35,584 nt of DNA from Gemmatimonadota bacterium. Lineage in GTDB: Bacteria > Gemmatimonadota > Gemmatimonadetes > Gemmatimonadales > Gemmatimonadaceae. Location of the stretch: NCBI GenBank assembly GCA_947475795.1, contig CANJOX010000001.1:1-35584 (forward strand). Reading direction: 5' to 3'. Positions within the stretch are counted from its first letter, which is position 1. Each line of letters opens with the position of its first letter. Below, in pieces: positions 17,128 to 25,409 of this stretch. A program made the position numbers and the translations under genes. The notes under the pieces were generated by a model. It did not search any database. It saw only the letters and a program-made list of their open reading frames with translations, and was not told the DNA's origin.

Positions 17128-17679
17128 TCAGCGCTCGGCGCGCGTGGCGCGATAGCGCTCGATGTGCCGCACGTGGTGGTCGCCATGCCACGCGTAGAGC
17201 CCCACCAGCATATCGAGGGTCATCACGCCATTCTCCGGATGCCGGAGCGTGCGCGCGAAGTGCGCGGGCTCCATCGCCCGCAGCACAGCCACCAGCCGTT
17301 CGTGGATGGCGGTGAACATGGTGAGCGACACGAGCGGCGAGACAAGCTCCGAATCGGCCAGCCGGACCCACGCGTCCTGGTCGTACGGCTTGATGAGGGG
17401 CTCGTCCTCGGTGAGCGCCAGCTTCACCCGGATGTATGCGTTGGCGTGACTGTCGGCCATGTGGTGCACGAGCTGCCGGACCGTCCAGCCGCCGGTCCGG
17501 TACGGCGATGCGTAGTCCTGCACATCGAGGCCACTCAGCGCCGCCGCCAGCAGATCCGGCTGTGCAGCCAACCGCTCAATGTGCGCGGCGCGCTGCGGGG
17601 CGGAATATTCGGCCTGCCGCTGGAACCGGCCGATCGGAAAGCGATGGTCGTCGAGGGCGAGATCGGGCGCGCCGGACAT
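17128..17679 (-). CDS. DinB/YfiT-like putative metal-dependent protein
   Basis: 183-aa protein of the DinB superfamily, closest in look to YfiT/BstA (a putative metal-dependent hydrolase or thiol S-transferase). The ATG at 17679 gives 'RFPIGRFQRQAEYSAPQRAAHIERLAAQP', a typical YfiT N-terminus. The likely metal ligands of the four-helix bundle are His72 or 73 (VHHMADSH) and His165 with His168 or 169 (WHGDHHVRHI). There is no signal peptide, so it is cytoplasmic. It lies 47 bp downstream of a rhodanese gene in the same direction and converges with the propeller lipoprotein gene, 6 bp away. Substrate unknown. Confidence 0.85.
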   Translation of the reverse strand: MSGAPDLALDDHRFPIGRFQRQAEYSAPQRAAHIERLAAQPDLLAAALSGLDVQDYASPYRTGGWTVRQLVHHMADSHANAYIRVKLALTEDEPLIKPYDQDAWVRLADSELVSPLVSLTMFTAIHERLVAVLRAMEPAHFARTLRHPENGVMTLDMLVGLYAWHGDHHVRHIERYRATRAER

Positions 17680-17726
17680 ACAGGACTCCGTGAAGGGGCG
17701 AAACCGGGTAGGGAGCGATGCTGGGC

Positions 17727-18110
17727 TTAGGCGCCGGACGCGGGAAGGGTGACGGGGGCGCCCTGTTCCACCCAGCCGCGCCAGCCGCCGACCACGGAGT
17801 GCACGTTGGTGTACCCCATCTGCTGCAGCGTATCGGCGGCCAGAATGGAGCGGAAGCCGCCGCCGCAATACAGGTACAGCGGTGTGGCGGGATCGGGGAC
17901 GAGCTTTTCGATGTCCCGCTCGATGACCCCACGGGCCACGTGGATGGCCTCGCGCGCATGGCCGGCGTTCCATTCGCGGTCTTCGCGGACATCGATCAGG
18001 AGGGCGCCCGCCTCCTGCGGTAACGCCGCGAGTGTGTCGGCGATCGTCACTTCGTGCACGTGCGGGCGACGCCCTTCCACGTGGGCCAGAAATCCGGGAG
18101 AATGATCCAT
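17727..18110 (-). CDS. Single-domain rhodanese-like protein
   Basis: 127-aa cytoplasmic sulfurtransferase-type domain. 'LLIDVREDREWNAGHAREAIHV' is the CH2A-like segment. The active-site loop is Cys82-Gly-Gly-Gly-Phe-Arg-Ser, a six-residue sulfurtransferase loop rather than the seven-residue Cdc25 type, and it ends with 'GGWRGWVEQG'. The start at 18110 is chosen because the domain needs nothing further upstream; a longer in-frame reading to 18200 exists. It is divergently arranged from the DUF1080 gene, with about 104 bp between the starts in which I see no convincing promoter hexamers. It probably forms an operon with the DinB-like gene. Confidence 0.88.
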   Translation of the reverse strand: MDHSPGFLAHVEGRRPHVHEVTIADTLAALPQEAGALLIDVREDREWNAGHAREAIHVARGVIERDIEKLVPDPATPLYLYCGGGFRSILAADTLQQMGYTNVHSVVGGWRGWVEQGAPVTLPASGA

Positions 18111-18214
18111 CCGGACAAGGTGCGTCGATCTCTTCCGCATATCCAGCACCGGCCCTACCATTCGCTCTCGAATTCTCCCGCCTCGTCCCCGCCCGCGCAC
18201 CGCAGGAGCAGCAC

Positions 18215-18967
18215 ATGGTTCGAACCCGGTCCGGTTTCGCGGGCCTGATCGCCGCCGGCACCCTGCTTGGCCCGCTGCTCATCGGTGGCTGCCGCCGCGC
18301 CGCCGCGGACGCCTCCCCGGGCCCGTCGTCATCGCCCGCCGCCGCCACGGTGGCATCGAGCGCCGGCGGCCCCTGGAACGTGCTGTTCGACGGCACCTCG
18401 CTCGCGGGATGGCACAACTTCGCCACCCCGGGAGCGCCGGTCCAAGGCTGGTCGGCGATCAACGGCGTGCTCACGCGCACGGGCGAAGGGGGCGACCTCG
18501 CCACCGATCGCGCGTACGCGAATTTCGAACTCGAACTCGAATGGAAGGTCGGGCCGCGCGGCAACAGCGGCGTGATCTACCGGATCGATCCCACGGCCGA
18601 GGTGACGTACATCAGCGGCCCGGAAATGCAGGTGCTCGACAACGACCGGCATCCCGACGGCCGGAATCCACTCACCTCGGCGGGTGCCAACTACGCGCTG
18701 CATGCGCCGCCGGCCGGTGTGGCCAAGGCGGCCACCCTGTGGAACGCCGCCCGCCTGGTGGTAAACGGACCGCACGTGGAGCACTGGCTCAACGGCGTGA
18801 AGGTAGTGGAGTACGAGCTCGGCTCCGCCGACTGGGAAGCGCGGCGGCGGCTGAGCAAGTTCGCGAACAGCGAGCGCTATGGACGCGCCACCCGCGGGCT
18901 GATCGCCCTGCAGGACCATGGTGATCGCGTGGAATACCGGAACATCCGACTCAAGGAGCTGCCGTAA
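18215..18967 (+). CDS. DUF1080 lipoprotein, 3-keto-glycoside hydrolase family
   Basis: 250-aa lipoprotein with lipobox IGGC (Cys26). The mature domain is DUF1080, a concanavalin-like fold. Its hallmarks are '[13 protein letters not shown]', '[23 protein letters not shown]', '[13 protein letters not shown]' and a C-terminal '[23 protein letters not shown]'. Members of this family cleave 3-keto-glycosides made by glucoside 3-dehydrogenases. A GGAG 7 bp before the ATG supports the start. The stop overlaps the start of the transporter gene (TAATG), so the two are translationally coupled. A GMC oxidoreductase on the other strand of this window could supply the keto substrate. Confidence 0.9.
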   Translation: MVRTRSGFAGLIAAGTLLGPLLIGGCRRAAADASPGPSSSPAAATVASSAGGPWNVLFDGTSLAGWHNFATPGAPVQGWSAINGVLTRTGEGGDLATDRAYANFELELEWKVGPRGNSGVIYRIDPTAEVTYISGPEMQVLDNDRHPDGRNPLTSAGANYALHAPPAGVAKAATLWNAARLVVNGPHVEHWLNGVKVVEYELGSADWEARRRLSKFANSERYGRATRGLIALQDHGDRVEYRNIRLKELP

Positions 18968-20190
18968 TGGGTACGAAAGGACGCCTGTCCGTCATGATGT
19001 TTCTGCAGTACTTCGTCTGGGGGGCGTGGTTCGTCACCATGGGCACCTACCTCGGACAGACGCTGCACTTCACCGACACGCAGATCGGCAGCGCGTACGG
19101 CGCCACGGCGATCGCGGCCATCGTGTCGCCCTTCTTCATGGGCATCGTAGCCGACCGCTTCTTCGCGAGTGAAAAACTGCTGGCGGCGCTGCATCTGGTG
19201 GGCGCGGTACTGATGTACTTCATGTCGCAGCAGACCGAGTGGAACAGCTTCTATCCGCTGCTGCTCGCGTACGCGTTCTGCTACATGCCCACGCTGTCGC
19301 TCACCAACTCGATCTCGCTGCACAACGTCTCCGACTCCACGCGCGATTTCCCGATCATCCGCGTGTTCGGCACCATCGGCTGGATCGTGGCGTCGGGCAT
19401 TCTCGTGGGCTTCGTGCTCAAGGCCGACAAGCTCGCCGTGCCGATGCAGATCTCCGCGGCCGGCTCGGTCGCGCTGGGCCTGTTCGCGTTCCTGCTGCCG
19501 CACACCCCGCCGCGCGCCGCCGGGGCCCCGTTCAGCGTGCGTGACGCCCTCGGACTCGATGCGCTGCAACTGCTCAAGCGCCCCGCGTTCGTGATCTTCG
19601 TGCTGGGCTCGTTCCTGCTGTGCATCCCGCTGCAGTTCTACTACGCCTTCGCCAATCCGTTCATGAACGAGATCGGCGTGCCCAACGCCGCCGGCATCAT
19701 GTCGTTCGGTCAGGCGTCGGAAGTGGGCTTCATGCTGCTGCTGCCGTTCGCCCTGCGAAAGCTCGGCATCAAGTGGATCATGCTGGTGGGCATGCTGGCG
19801 TGGGGACTGCGCTACTTCGCCTTCAGCCGCGGCGATGCGGGGGCGGGCATGTGGATGCTCTACGCGGGGATCCTGCTGCACGGCATCTGCTACGACTTCT
19901 TCTTCGTGGCCGGCCAGATCTACACCGACGAAGTCGCGGGTCCGAAGATCCGCGCGGCGGCACAGGGGTTCCTCAACCTCGTCACCAACGGCGTGGGCTA
20001 CTTCGTGGGAGCGTACGCCTCCGGTGCGGTGGTCAACCGCTATGCGACCGGCGTGGCCGGGGCGCCGGCATCGCACGATTGGCTGCAGGTGTGGCAGGTG
20101 GCCGCGATCGGAGCGCTGGCCGTGTTCGCCGTGTTCCTGTTCCTGTTCCGGCCGGCGGCCGGCGGCGACCACGCGGTCGCCGCGCACTGA
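18967..20190 (+). CDS. MFS transporter, nucleoside:H+ symporter (NupG-like) family
   Basis: 407-aa inner-membrane transporter with about 12 hydrophobic segments. The N-terminus '[22 protein letters not shown]' and '[14 protein letters not shown]' are typical of the NupG/XapB-type family in the major facilitator superfamily. Relatives in Bacteroidota, Planctomycetota and similar phyla commonly sit beside DUF1080 and Gfo/Idh genes, and are more likely to carry a sugar derivative than a nucleoside. The start overlaps the DUF1080 stop codon. The substrate is inferred only from context: a keto-sugar or monosaccharide released outside the cytoplasm. Confidence 0.87.
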   Translation: MGTKGRLSVMMFLQYFVWGAWFVTMGTYLGQTLHFTDTQIGSAYGATAIAAIVSPFFMGIVADRFFASEKLLAALHLVGAVLMYFMSQQTEWNSFYPLLLAYAFCYMPTLSLTNSISLHNVSDSTRDFPIIRVFGTIGWIVASGILVGFVLKADKLAVPMQISAAGSVALGLFAFLLPHTPPRAAGAPFSVRDALGLDALQLLKRPAFVIFVLGSFLLCIPLQFYYAFANPFMNEIGVPNAAGIMSFGQASEVGFMLLLPFALRKLGIKWIMLVGMLAWGLRYFAFSRGDAGAGMWMLYAGILLHGICYDFFFVAGQIYTDEVAGPKIRAAAQGFLNLVTNGVGYFVGAYASGAVVNRYATGVAGAPASHDWLQVWQVAAIGALAVFAVFLFLFRPAAGGDHAVAAH

Positions 20191-20200
20191 GGGGTCGCCG

Positions 20201-20875
20201 ATGTCCACCAGTGCGGTGCCAGCGGTGCCGCTGATTGAAGCGTGCTGTGATTCCGTCCACTCCGCCCGGGCCGCGCAGCAGTACGGCGCGGGGCGCGTGG
20301 AGTTGTGTGGACCGGGTGACGGCGGCACCACGCCGTCGCTCGGGCTGATTGCGCGGTGCCGCGAGGAGCTCACGATTCCGCTCCACGTGATGATCCGGCC
20401 GCACACGCGGAGTTTTGTGTACGACGAAGACGATCTCGACGTGATGTGCAACGACATCATCACCGCGCGCTCACTGGGCGTGGACGGGATCGTGCTGGGA
20501 CCGCTGCACAGCGACGACACCGTGCACGCCCAGCAACTGGCCGAGTGCATGGCGCTGGCGCGCCCCATGAAGGTGGCGTTCCACCGCGCCTTCGACCGCA
20601 CGCCCGACGCGCTCGTGGCCCTCGAGATGATGCTCATGCTCGGCGTGGACTACATCCTCACCGCCGGGCACGGCCGCACGGCCCTCGACGGCGCGTCGCG
20701 CCTGCGGGCGCTGCAGGCGCGCGCCGGCGATGACCTGGTGGTGCTGGCGGGCGGCGGCGTACGCGCGGCGCATGTGCAGCAGCTACTCGATACCAGCGGC
20801 GTCCGCGAGATCCACGCGCGTGCCACCGACCCCACCATCGTCCGCGACCTCGCGCAGGCGCTGGCCCGCCCGTAG
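20201..20875 (+). CDS. cutC: CutC family TIM-barrel protein
   Basis: 224-aa cytoplasmic protein of the CutC family, somewhat shorter than E. coli CutC (248 aa). It shows 'IEACCDSVHSARAAQQYGAGRVELC', 'MIRPHTRSFVY', 'GIVLGPL', 'KVAFHRAFD' and 'ILTAGHGRTALDG', the segments that define the family's TIM barrel. A GAGGGG about 7 bp upstream supports the ATG. The copper-homeostasis role assigned in E. coli has been questioned. Here it lies between a sugar-type transporter and a hexosaminidase with 10- and 25-bp gaps, which argues for a carbohydrate-linked role. Confidence 0.9.
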   Translation: MSTSAVPAVPLIEACCDSVHSARAAQQYGAGRVELCGPGDGGTTPSLGLIARCREELTIPLHVMIRPHTRSFVYDEDDLDVMCNDIITARSLGVDGIVLGPLHSDDTVHAQQLAECMALARPMKVAFHRAFDRTPDALVALEMMLMLGVDYILTAGHGRTALDGASRLRALQARAGDDLVVLAGGGVRAAHVQQLLDTSGVREIHARATDPTIVRDLAQALARP

Positions 20876-20900
20876 CATCGACCCTCAGCCCACCGCCCGT

Positions 20901-22517
20901 ATGCGTGCTCTGATCCTGGCCGCGCTGGTCGCGTTCCCCGCCACTGGGCGGGCGTTGCCCGTGGACGGTACGCGCTACGCCATCATTCCGCGACCGTCGG
21001 TTCTCACACCGGCCACCGGCGACTTCACGCTCACCGCGCGCACGGTCCTCCACACCGATCCCGCCTTTGCGGCGGTGGCACGACGCTTTGCGCGCGACGT
21101 GGCCGCGCCTACCGGCTTCGACCTCGGCGTGGTGCGCAGCAGCGCGCCAGCCGGCGCGGGCCACATCCGTCTTGTACGTGCGCGCGCGCTCGGCGCGGAG
21201 GCGTACACGCTCGACGTAACGCCCACCGGTGTGGTGGTGCGCGCCAGCGCGCCGGCCGGTGCGTTCTACGCGCTCGAAACGCTGAAGCAGCTGCTGCCGG
21301 CCGCGATCTACCGCGAGGCGCCGATCGGCCGCACGGCGTGGCGCGCCGCCGCCGTCCACGTGGAGGACGCCCCGCGCTTTGCGTGGCGTGGGGCGCACCT
21401 CGACGTCGCGCGCCACTTCGAGCCCAAGGAATTCGTCAAGAAGTACATCGACCTGCTGGCGCGTCACAAGATGAACCGCTTTCACTGGCACCTCACGGAA
21501 GACCAGGGGTGGCGTCTTGAGATCAAGAAGTACCCGCTGCTCACCGAGGTCGGCTCCTGCCGCGAACAGACGTTGGTGGGGCCGTACGTGTCGGATCCCG
21601 CCAAGCGCGTGTTCGACGGCAAGCGGCACTGCGGCTTCTACACGCAGGACGACGTGCGTGAGGTGGTGGCGTACGCTGCCGAGCGCATGATCACGGTGGT
21701 GCCGGAAGTCGAAATGCCGGGACACTCACAGGCCGCGATCCACGCGTACCCGCAGCTGTCCAGCCGCCCCGACTCGAGCCCCGGCGTGCTGCCGGTGTGG
21801 GGCGTGAGCGATTTCATCCTCAATCCCACCGACAGCACGGTGTCGTTCATGCGGGACGTGCTCACCGAAGTGCTGGCGCTCTTTCCCGGGCCGTACATCC
21901 ACATTGGCGGCGACGAAGCGGGGAAGGCGCAGTGGAAGGCCAACCCGCAGATTCAGGCGCGCATCAAGGCCCTCGGCCTCAAGGACGAGCATGAGATGCA
22001 AAGCTGGTTCGTCCGGCAGATGGACACGTTCCTCACCGCCAAAGGCCGGCGCCTGATCGGCTGGGACGAGATCCTCGAGGGCGGCCTCGCCGAGAACGCC
22101 ACGGTGATGTCGTGGCGCGGCATGGACGGCGGCATCGCGGCTGCCAAAGCCAACCACGACGTGGTGATGGCGCCGGGGAGCCACACGTACTTCGATCACT
22201 ACCAGTCACGCGACACGGCGAAGGAGCCGCTCGCCATCGGCGGCTTCACGCCGCTCGACAGCGTCTATGCCTTCGAGCCGGTGCCGCCGCAGCTCACGGC
22301 GGACGAAGCGAAACACATCCTGGGTGCGCAGGCACAAGTGTGGACGGAGTACATCCCGAACGCCAAGCAGGTGGAGTACATGGCGTACCCGCGCATGGTC
22401 GCGTTGTCGGAAGTGCTCTGGAGCGCGACGGCCCGCCGGGATTACGCAGACTTCAAAGGGCGCCTGCCCACGCACCTCGCGCGGCTGGACGCCCTCGATG
22501 TGAACTACCGGAAATAG
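20901..22517 (+). CDS. GH20 beta-N-acetylhexosaminidase, secreted
   Basis: 538-aa glycoside hydrolase that should remove terminal N-acetylhexosamine by substrate-assisted catalysis. A short signal peptide (about residues 1-19) precedes the GH20b alpha/beta domain (about 25-145) with 'IIPRPSVLTPATGDF'. The TIM barrel follows, with 'RGAHLDVARHF', 'KMNRFHWHLTEDQGWRLEIKKYP' and 'PEVEMPGHSQAA'. The catalytic Asp338-Glu339 pair lies in HIGGDEAGK. 'GWDEILEGGL', 'MSWRG' and 'GAQAQVWTEY' complete the family pattern. It is the last gene of the + cluster, and its stop is 1 bp from the stop of the convergent oxidoreductase gene. Likely substrates are chitin- or glycan-derived oligosaccharides. Confidence 0.93.
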   Translation: MRALILAALVAFPATGRALPVDGTRYAIIPRPSVLTPATGDFTLTARTVLHTDPAFAAVARRFARDVAAPTGFDLGVVRSSAPAGAGHIRLVRARALGAEAYTLDVTPTGVVVRASAPAGAFYALETLKQLLPAAIYREAPIGRTAWRAAAVHVEDAPRFAWRGAHLDVARHFEPKEFVKKYIDLLARHKMNRFHWHLTEDQGWRLEIKKYPLLTEVGSCREQTLVGPYVSDPAKRVFDGKRHCGFYTQDDVREVVAYAAERMITVVPEVEMPGHSQAAIHAYPQLSSRPDSSPGVLPVWGVSDFILNPTDSTVSFMRDVLTEVLALFPGPYIHIGGDEAGKAQWKANPQIQARIKALGLKDEHEMQSWFVRQMDTFLTAKGRRLIGWDEILEGGLAENATVMSWRGMDGGIAAAKANHDVVMAPGSHTYFDHYQSRDTAKEPLAIGGFTPLDSVYAFEPVPPQLTADEAKHILGAQAQVWTEYIPNAKQVEYMAYPRMVALSEVLWSATARRDYADFKGRLPTHLARLDALDVNYRK

Positions 22518-22518
22518 T

Positions 22519-23757
22519 CTACCGCGGCTTCCACGTGCCCTGCGCCACCTGGGGCACGAACTTGTCGATGTTGCGGGGCGGGAATTCGATGGTCTTGCCC
22601 TGCTCCGCGCTCATGTAGGCCGTCATGAGCAGCTTCACGACGTCGAGTCCGTCGTGCCACGTGAGCGCCGGCTTCTCCTTGCCGAGGAAGGCGCGCACGA
22701 AGTGGCGGTCTTCCGCTTCGTAGCCGTACGCGATGGCTTCGTTCACCACCACCGGCATCTGCCCGGTCTCGGCCATCTGCTTCTCCACGATGTCCTCGCC
22801 CGCCTTGCCCTTTACGGCCCGCGAGAAGAACAGGTCGAGCCCCGACTCCAGCGAGTTCCACTTCATCGAGTACTCGGGGCCCAGCAACTCGGCGCTGAGA
22901 CGCAGGCCGGGTCCGACGAAGCTCCAGCTGGTGGTGGCTTCACCGATGGCCATGCCGCCGTTGGGCGTTTCGAATTCGATCGTGACGCTGGCGAAGTCTT
23001 CCGACGGCTTCTTGAGATAGTCCACGCCCATCGTCTTCTTGAGCTGCGCGGCGTATTCCTTGCGCGACCACTTGAGCGACGCGATGTGGCCCGTGACGCG
23101 CTTGGGCACCAGCGTGGTGAGCGACTCGCCCGGTGGCGTGAGCAGCTGCCGCACCACCAGCACCGAGTGGCACATCATGTCGTTGAGCACGCCACCGCCC
23201 TGCTGCTCGCCGTTCCAGAACCACGGCATATGCGGACCGCTGTGCTCTTCGGCGGCACGCGCGAGGTAGGGGCGGCCGGTGTTCGCGGCGCCACGCTTCC
23301 AGATCAGGTTGTGCCCAACGCTCACCTGCGGCGAGAAGTACTGGTTCTCGAGATAGCCGTGCATGATGCCGGCCTTCTCCACGAGCTTGAGAATGTGCTT
23401 CGCTTCGGCCACCGTGCGACCCAGCGGCTTCTCGCAGGCGATCCCCTTGAGCGTGGCCTTGCCCGACGTGACAGCGGCGCAGACTTCTTCGACGTTCTCG
23501 ATACGGGCGTGATTCGGTCCGTTCAACCAGATCGCGTCGATGTTGGGATCGCACACCATCTCGGTGATCGACTTGTACGCCTTGCAGTTTCCGACATCGA
23601 GTTCGCGTGCGTACTTCGCGGCCGAGGCCGCATTCTTCGCGTTGGGGCTCCACACGCCGAGCACATCGGCGTCACGTACGTGACGGAAGCCCTGCATGTG
23701 AAAGCGGGCGTTGAAACCGGACCCGATGAAACCGATGCCGAGGCGGGAAGAAGACAT
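22519..23757 (-). CDS. Gfo/Idh/MocA family oxidoreductase
   Basis: 412-aa NAD(P)-dependent sugar oxidoreductase type. The Rossmann start is 'IGFIGSGFNARFHMQGF', followed by 'DAIWLNGPNHARIENV'. 'CEKPLGR' holds the EKP motif with Lys110. 'GGGVLNDMMCHSV' supplies the usual Asp/His of the catalytic region. No signal peptide is visible from the ATG at 23757, so it should be cytoplasmic, unlike Tat-exported relatives. It is the last gene of the long minus-strand run, 22 bp after the CoA ligase gene. In context it may reduce or oxidise a keto-sugar after uptake. Confidence 0.9.
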   Translation of the reverse strand: MSSSRLGIGFIGSGFNARFHMQGFRHVRDADVLGVWSPNAKNAASAAKYARELDVGNCKAYKSITEMVCDPNIDAIWLNGPNHARIENVEEVCAAVTSGKATLKGIACEKPLGRTVAEAKHILKLVEKAGIMHGYLENQYFSPQVSVGHNLIWKRGAANTGRPYLARAAEEHSGPHMPWFWNGEQQGGGVLNDMMCHSVLVVRQLLTPPGESLTTLVPKRVTGHIASLKWSRKEYAAQLKKTMGVDYLKKPSEDFASVTIEFETPNGGMAIGEATTSWSFVGPGLRLSAELLGPEYSMKWNSLESGLDLFFSRAVKGKAGEDIVEKQMAETGQMPVVVNEAIAYGYEAEDRHFVRAFLGKEKPALTWHDGLDVVKLLMTAYMSAEQGKTIEFPPRNIDKFVPQVAQGTWKPR

Positions 23758-23779
23758 GACGGTGAGCGAGGCAGGAGAG

Positions 23780-25369
23780 TTAAGAGGGGAGCACGCGACG
23801 GCGCTCCTGCTCCACGAGCAGGCGACGGAGAATCTTACCTGATGGAGACTTGGGAATCGCATCCACGAACTCCACCTGACGCACCTTCTTGTACGACGAC
23901 ACGCGCTCGGCCACAAAGGACATGACCTCGTCGGCGGTGAGGGGCGCCCGCAGCACGACGAACGCCTTGGGGATTTCTCCGGCCTCGACATCGGGCACGG
24001 GAATCACGGCGGCATCGGAGATGGACGCATGCCCCAGCAGCAGCGCTTCGAGTTCGGCCGGCGCCACCTGCATCCCCTTGTACTTGATCAACTCCTTCAC
24101 ACGATCGACGATCTTGAACCACCCCTGCTCATCAACGACGGCCACATCGCCGGTCTTGAACCAGCCGTCGGGGGTGATGCAGGCGGCGGTGGCCTCGGGC
24201 TTCTTGAAGTAGCCCTTCATGACCTGCGGTCCGCGGATCCACATCTCGCCGCGCTCACCCACCGCCACGTCGAGGCCCGTGTCAGGATCGACCAGCCGGC
24301 ACTCGGTATTCGGCGCGGCGGGGCCCACGGCGTCGAGCACTTCACGGCCCGTCTCCATGGGGTGGAAGTGTGTGACGGGGCTGGTCTCGGTGAGGCCGTA
24401 GCCCTGACGCACCAGCAGCCCGAGGCGCTGCTGGCACGCCTGCGCCAGGTCGGCGCCGAGCGGCGCCGCGCCGCTGAACAGGTACTTGAGCGACGACAGA
24501 TCGTAGTTCGCGACCAGCGGATGCTTGGCCATCGCCAGAATGATGGGCGGCACCACGTTCGCCATGCGGATGCGATGGGTCTGCAACACCGCGAGCACCT
24601 GCTCCAGATCGAAGCGCGGCAACGACACGATGCAGGCCCCCTGCCGCAGTGCCCCACCCATCACCACCACCATGCCGTAGATGTGAAAGAACGGCAGTAC
24701 CCCCAGCACCGTGCTGTCGCTGTCCAGCACGGCGTTGACTGCCTGCATCTGCTGCAGGTTGGCCACGAGGTTGCGGTGCGTGAGCATGACGCCCTTGGGG
24801 ATCCCCGACGTACCGCTGGAGTACGGGAGCGCCGCCACATCGGTGGCCGGATCAATGTCCACGTGCGGCGGCACATTGCCGTGCGCGAACAGGGCGCTGT
24901 ACGGCGTGGCGCCCTCGGCCTCGCCGAACACCACCAACTCCTTCACCGTACCGGCGATCTGCGCCGCCGCGGTGCATTTGGCGAACAGCTCGGGGATGGT
25001 CACGATCATCACCGCTTCGCTATCGGCGAACTGTGCGCCGATCTCCTCGGCCGTCGCGATGGGATTGACGGTGGAGCAGATAGCGCCGATGGCCGCCGCG
25101 GCGTAGAACACCACCGGGAAGTCGGGGAGATTGGGGCTCACGAGGCCGACCACATCGCCCTTGCGGATTCCGTGCGCGTGCAGCCCCGCCGCGACGTGCT
25201 GCACGGCGTCGGCCAGCTGCGCGTACGTGTACCGCTTGCCTGTCACCCCGCACACGATGGCCGGATGATCGGGAAACTCCGCCGCGCGCGCGAGCACGAA
25301 CGGCACGAGCGGCATGTCGGGAATATCGACGTCAGGATGGGGACTGCGGATCACGTGCGGCTCGGACAT
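23780..25369 (-). CDS. AMP-forming acyl-/aryl-CoA ligase (4-coumarate-CoA ligase-like)
   Basis: 529-aa adenylate-forming enzyme. The P-loop 'YSSGTSGIPKG' (183-193), 'GYGLTETSP', 'GEMWIRGPQVMKGYFKKPEAT', 'GWFKTGDVAVVD' and the C-terminal catalytic Lys512 in PSGKILRR are all present. The domain layout is closest to plant-type 4-coumarate:CoA ligases and medium-chain acyl-CoA ligases; the acyl substrate cannot be told. A GGAG about 9 bp upstream supports the ATG at 25369. It lies 40 bp after the M20 peptidase gene and 22 bp before the Gfo/Idh gene. Its link to sugar metabolism is unclear; it may simply share the transcript. Confidence 0.9.
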   Translation of the reverse strand: MSEPHVIRSPHPDVDIPDMPLVPFVLARAAEFPDHPAIVCGVTGKRYTYAQLADAVQHVAAGLHAHGIRKGDVVGLVSPNLPDFPVVFYAAAAIGAICSTVNPIATAEEIGAQFADSEAVMIVTIPELFAKCTAAAQIAGTVKELVVFGEAEGATPYSALFAHGNVPPHVDIDPATDVAALPYSSGTSGIPKGVMLTHRNLVANLQQMQAVNAVLDSDSTVLGVLPFFHIYGMVVVMGGALRQGACIVSLPRFDLEQVLAVLQTHRIRMANVVPPIILAMAKHPLVANYDLSSLKYLFSGAAPLGADLAQACQQRLGLLVRQGYGLTETSPVTHFHPMETGREVLDAVGPAAPNTECRLVDPDTGLDVAVGERGEMWIRGPQVMKGYFKKPEATAACITPDGWFKTGDVAVVDEQGWFKIVDRVKELIKYKGMQVAPAELEALLLGHASISDAAVIPVPDVEAGEIPKAFVVLRAPLTADEVMSFVAERVSSYKKVRQVEFVDAIPKSPSGKILRRLLVEQERRRVLPS

Positions 25370-25409
25370 GGCGCAACTCCGGCGAGGGGAAACGGAACAG
25401 GGGCCGTGG

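Noticed and set aside
18967..20190. A true nucleoside transporter function for the MFS gene
   Set aside because: No nucleoside-metabolism genes occur nearby. The neighbours are carbohydrate enzymes, so the family name should not be read as the substrate.
22654..23925. A 423-codon plus-strand frame opposite the Gfo/Idh gene
   Set aside because: The opposite strand carries an intact Rossmann motif and EKP motif; this frame has none and overlaps two genes.
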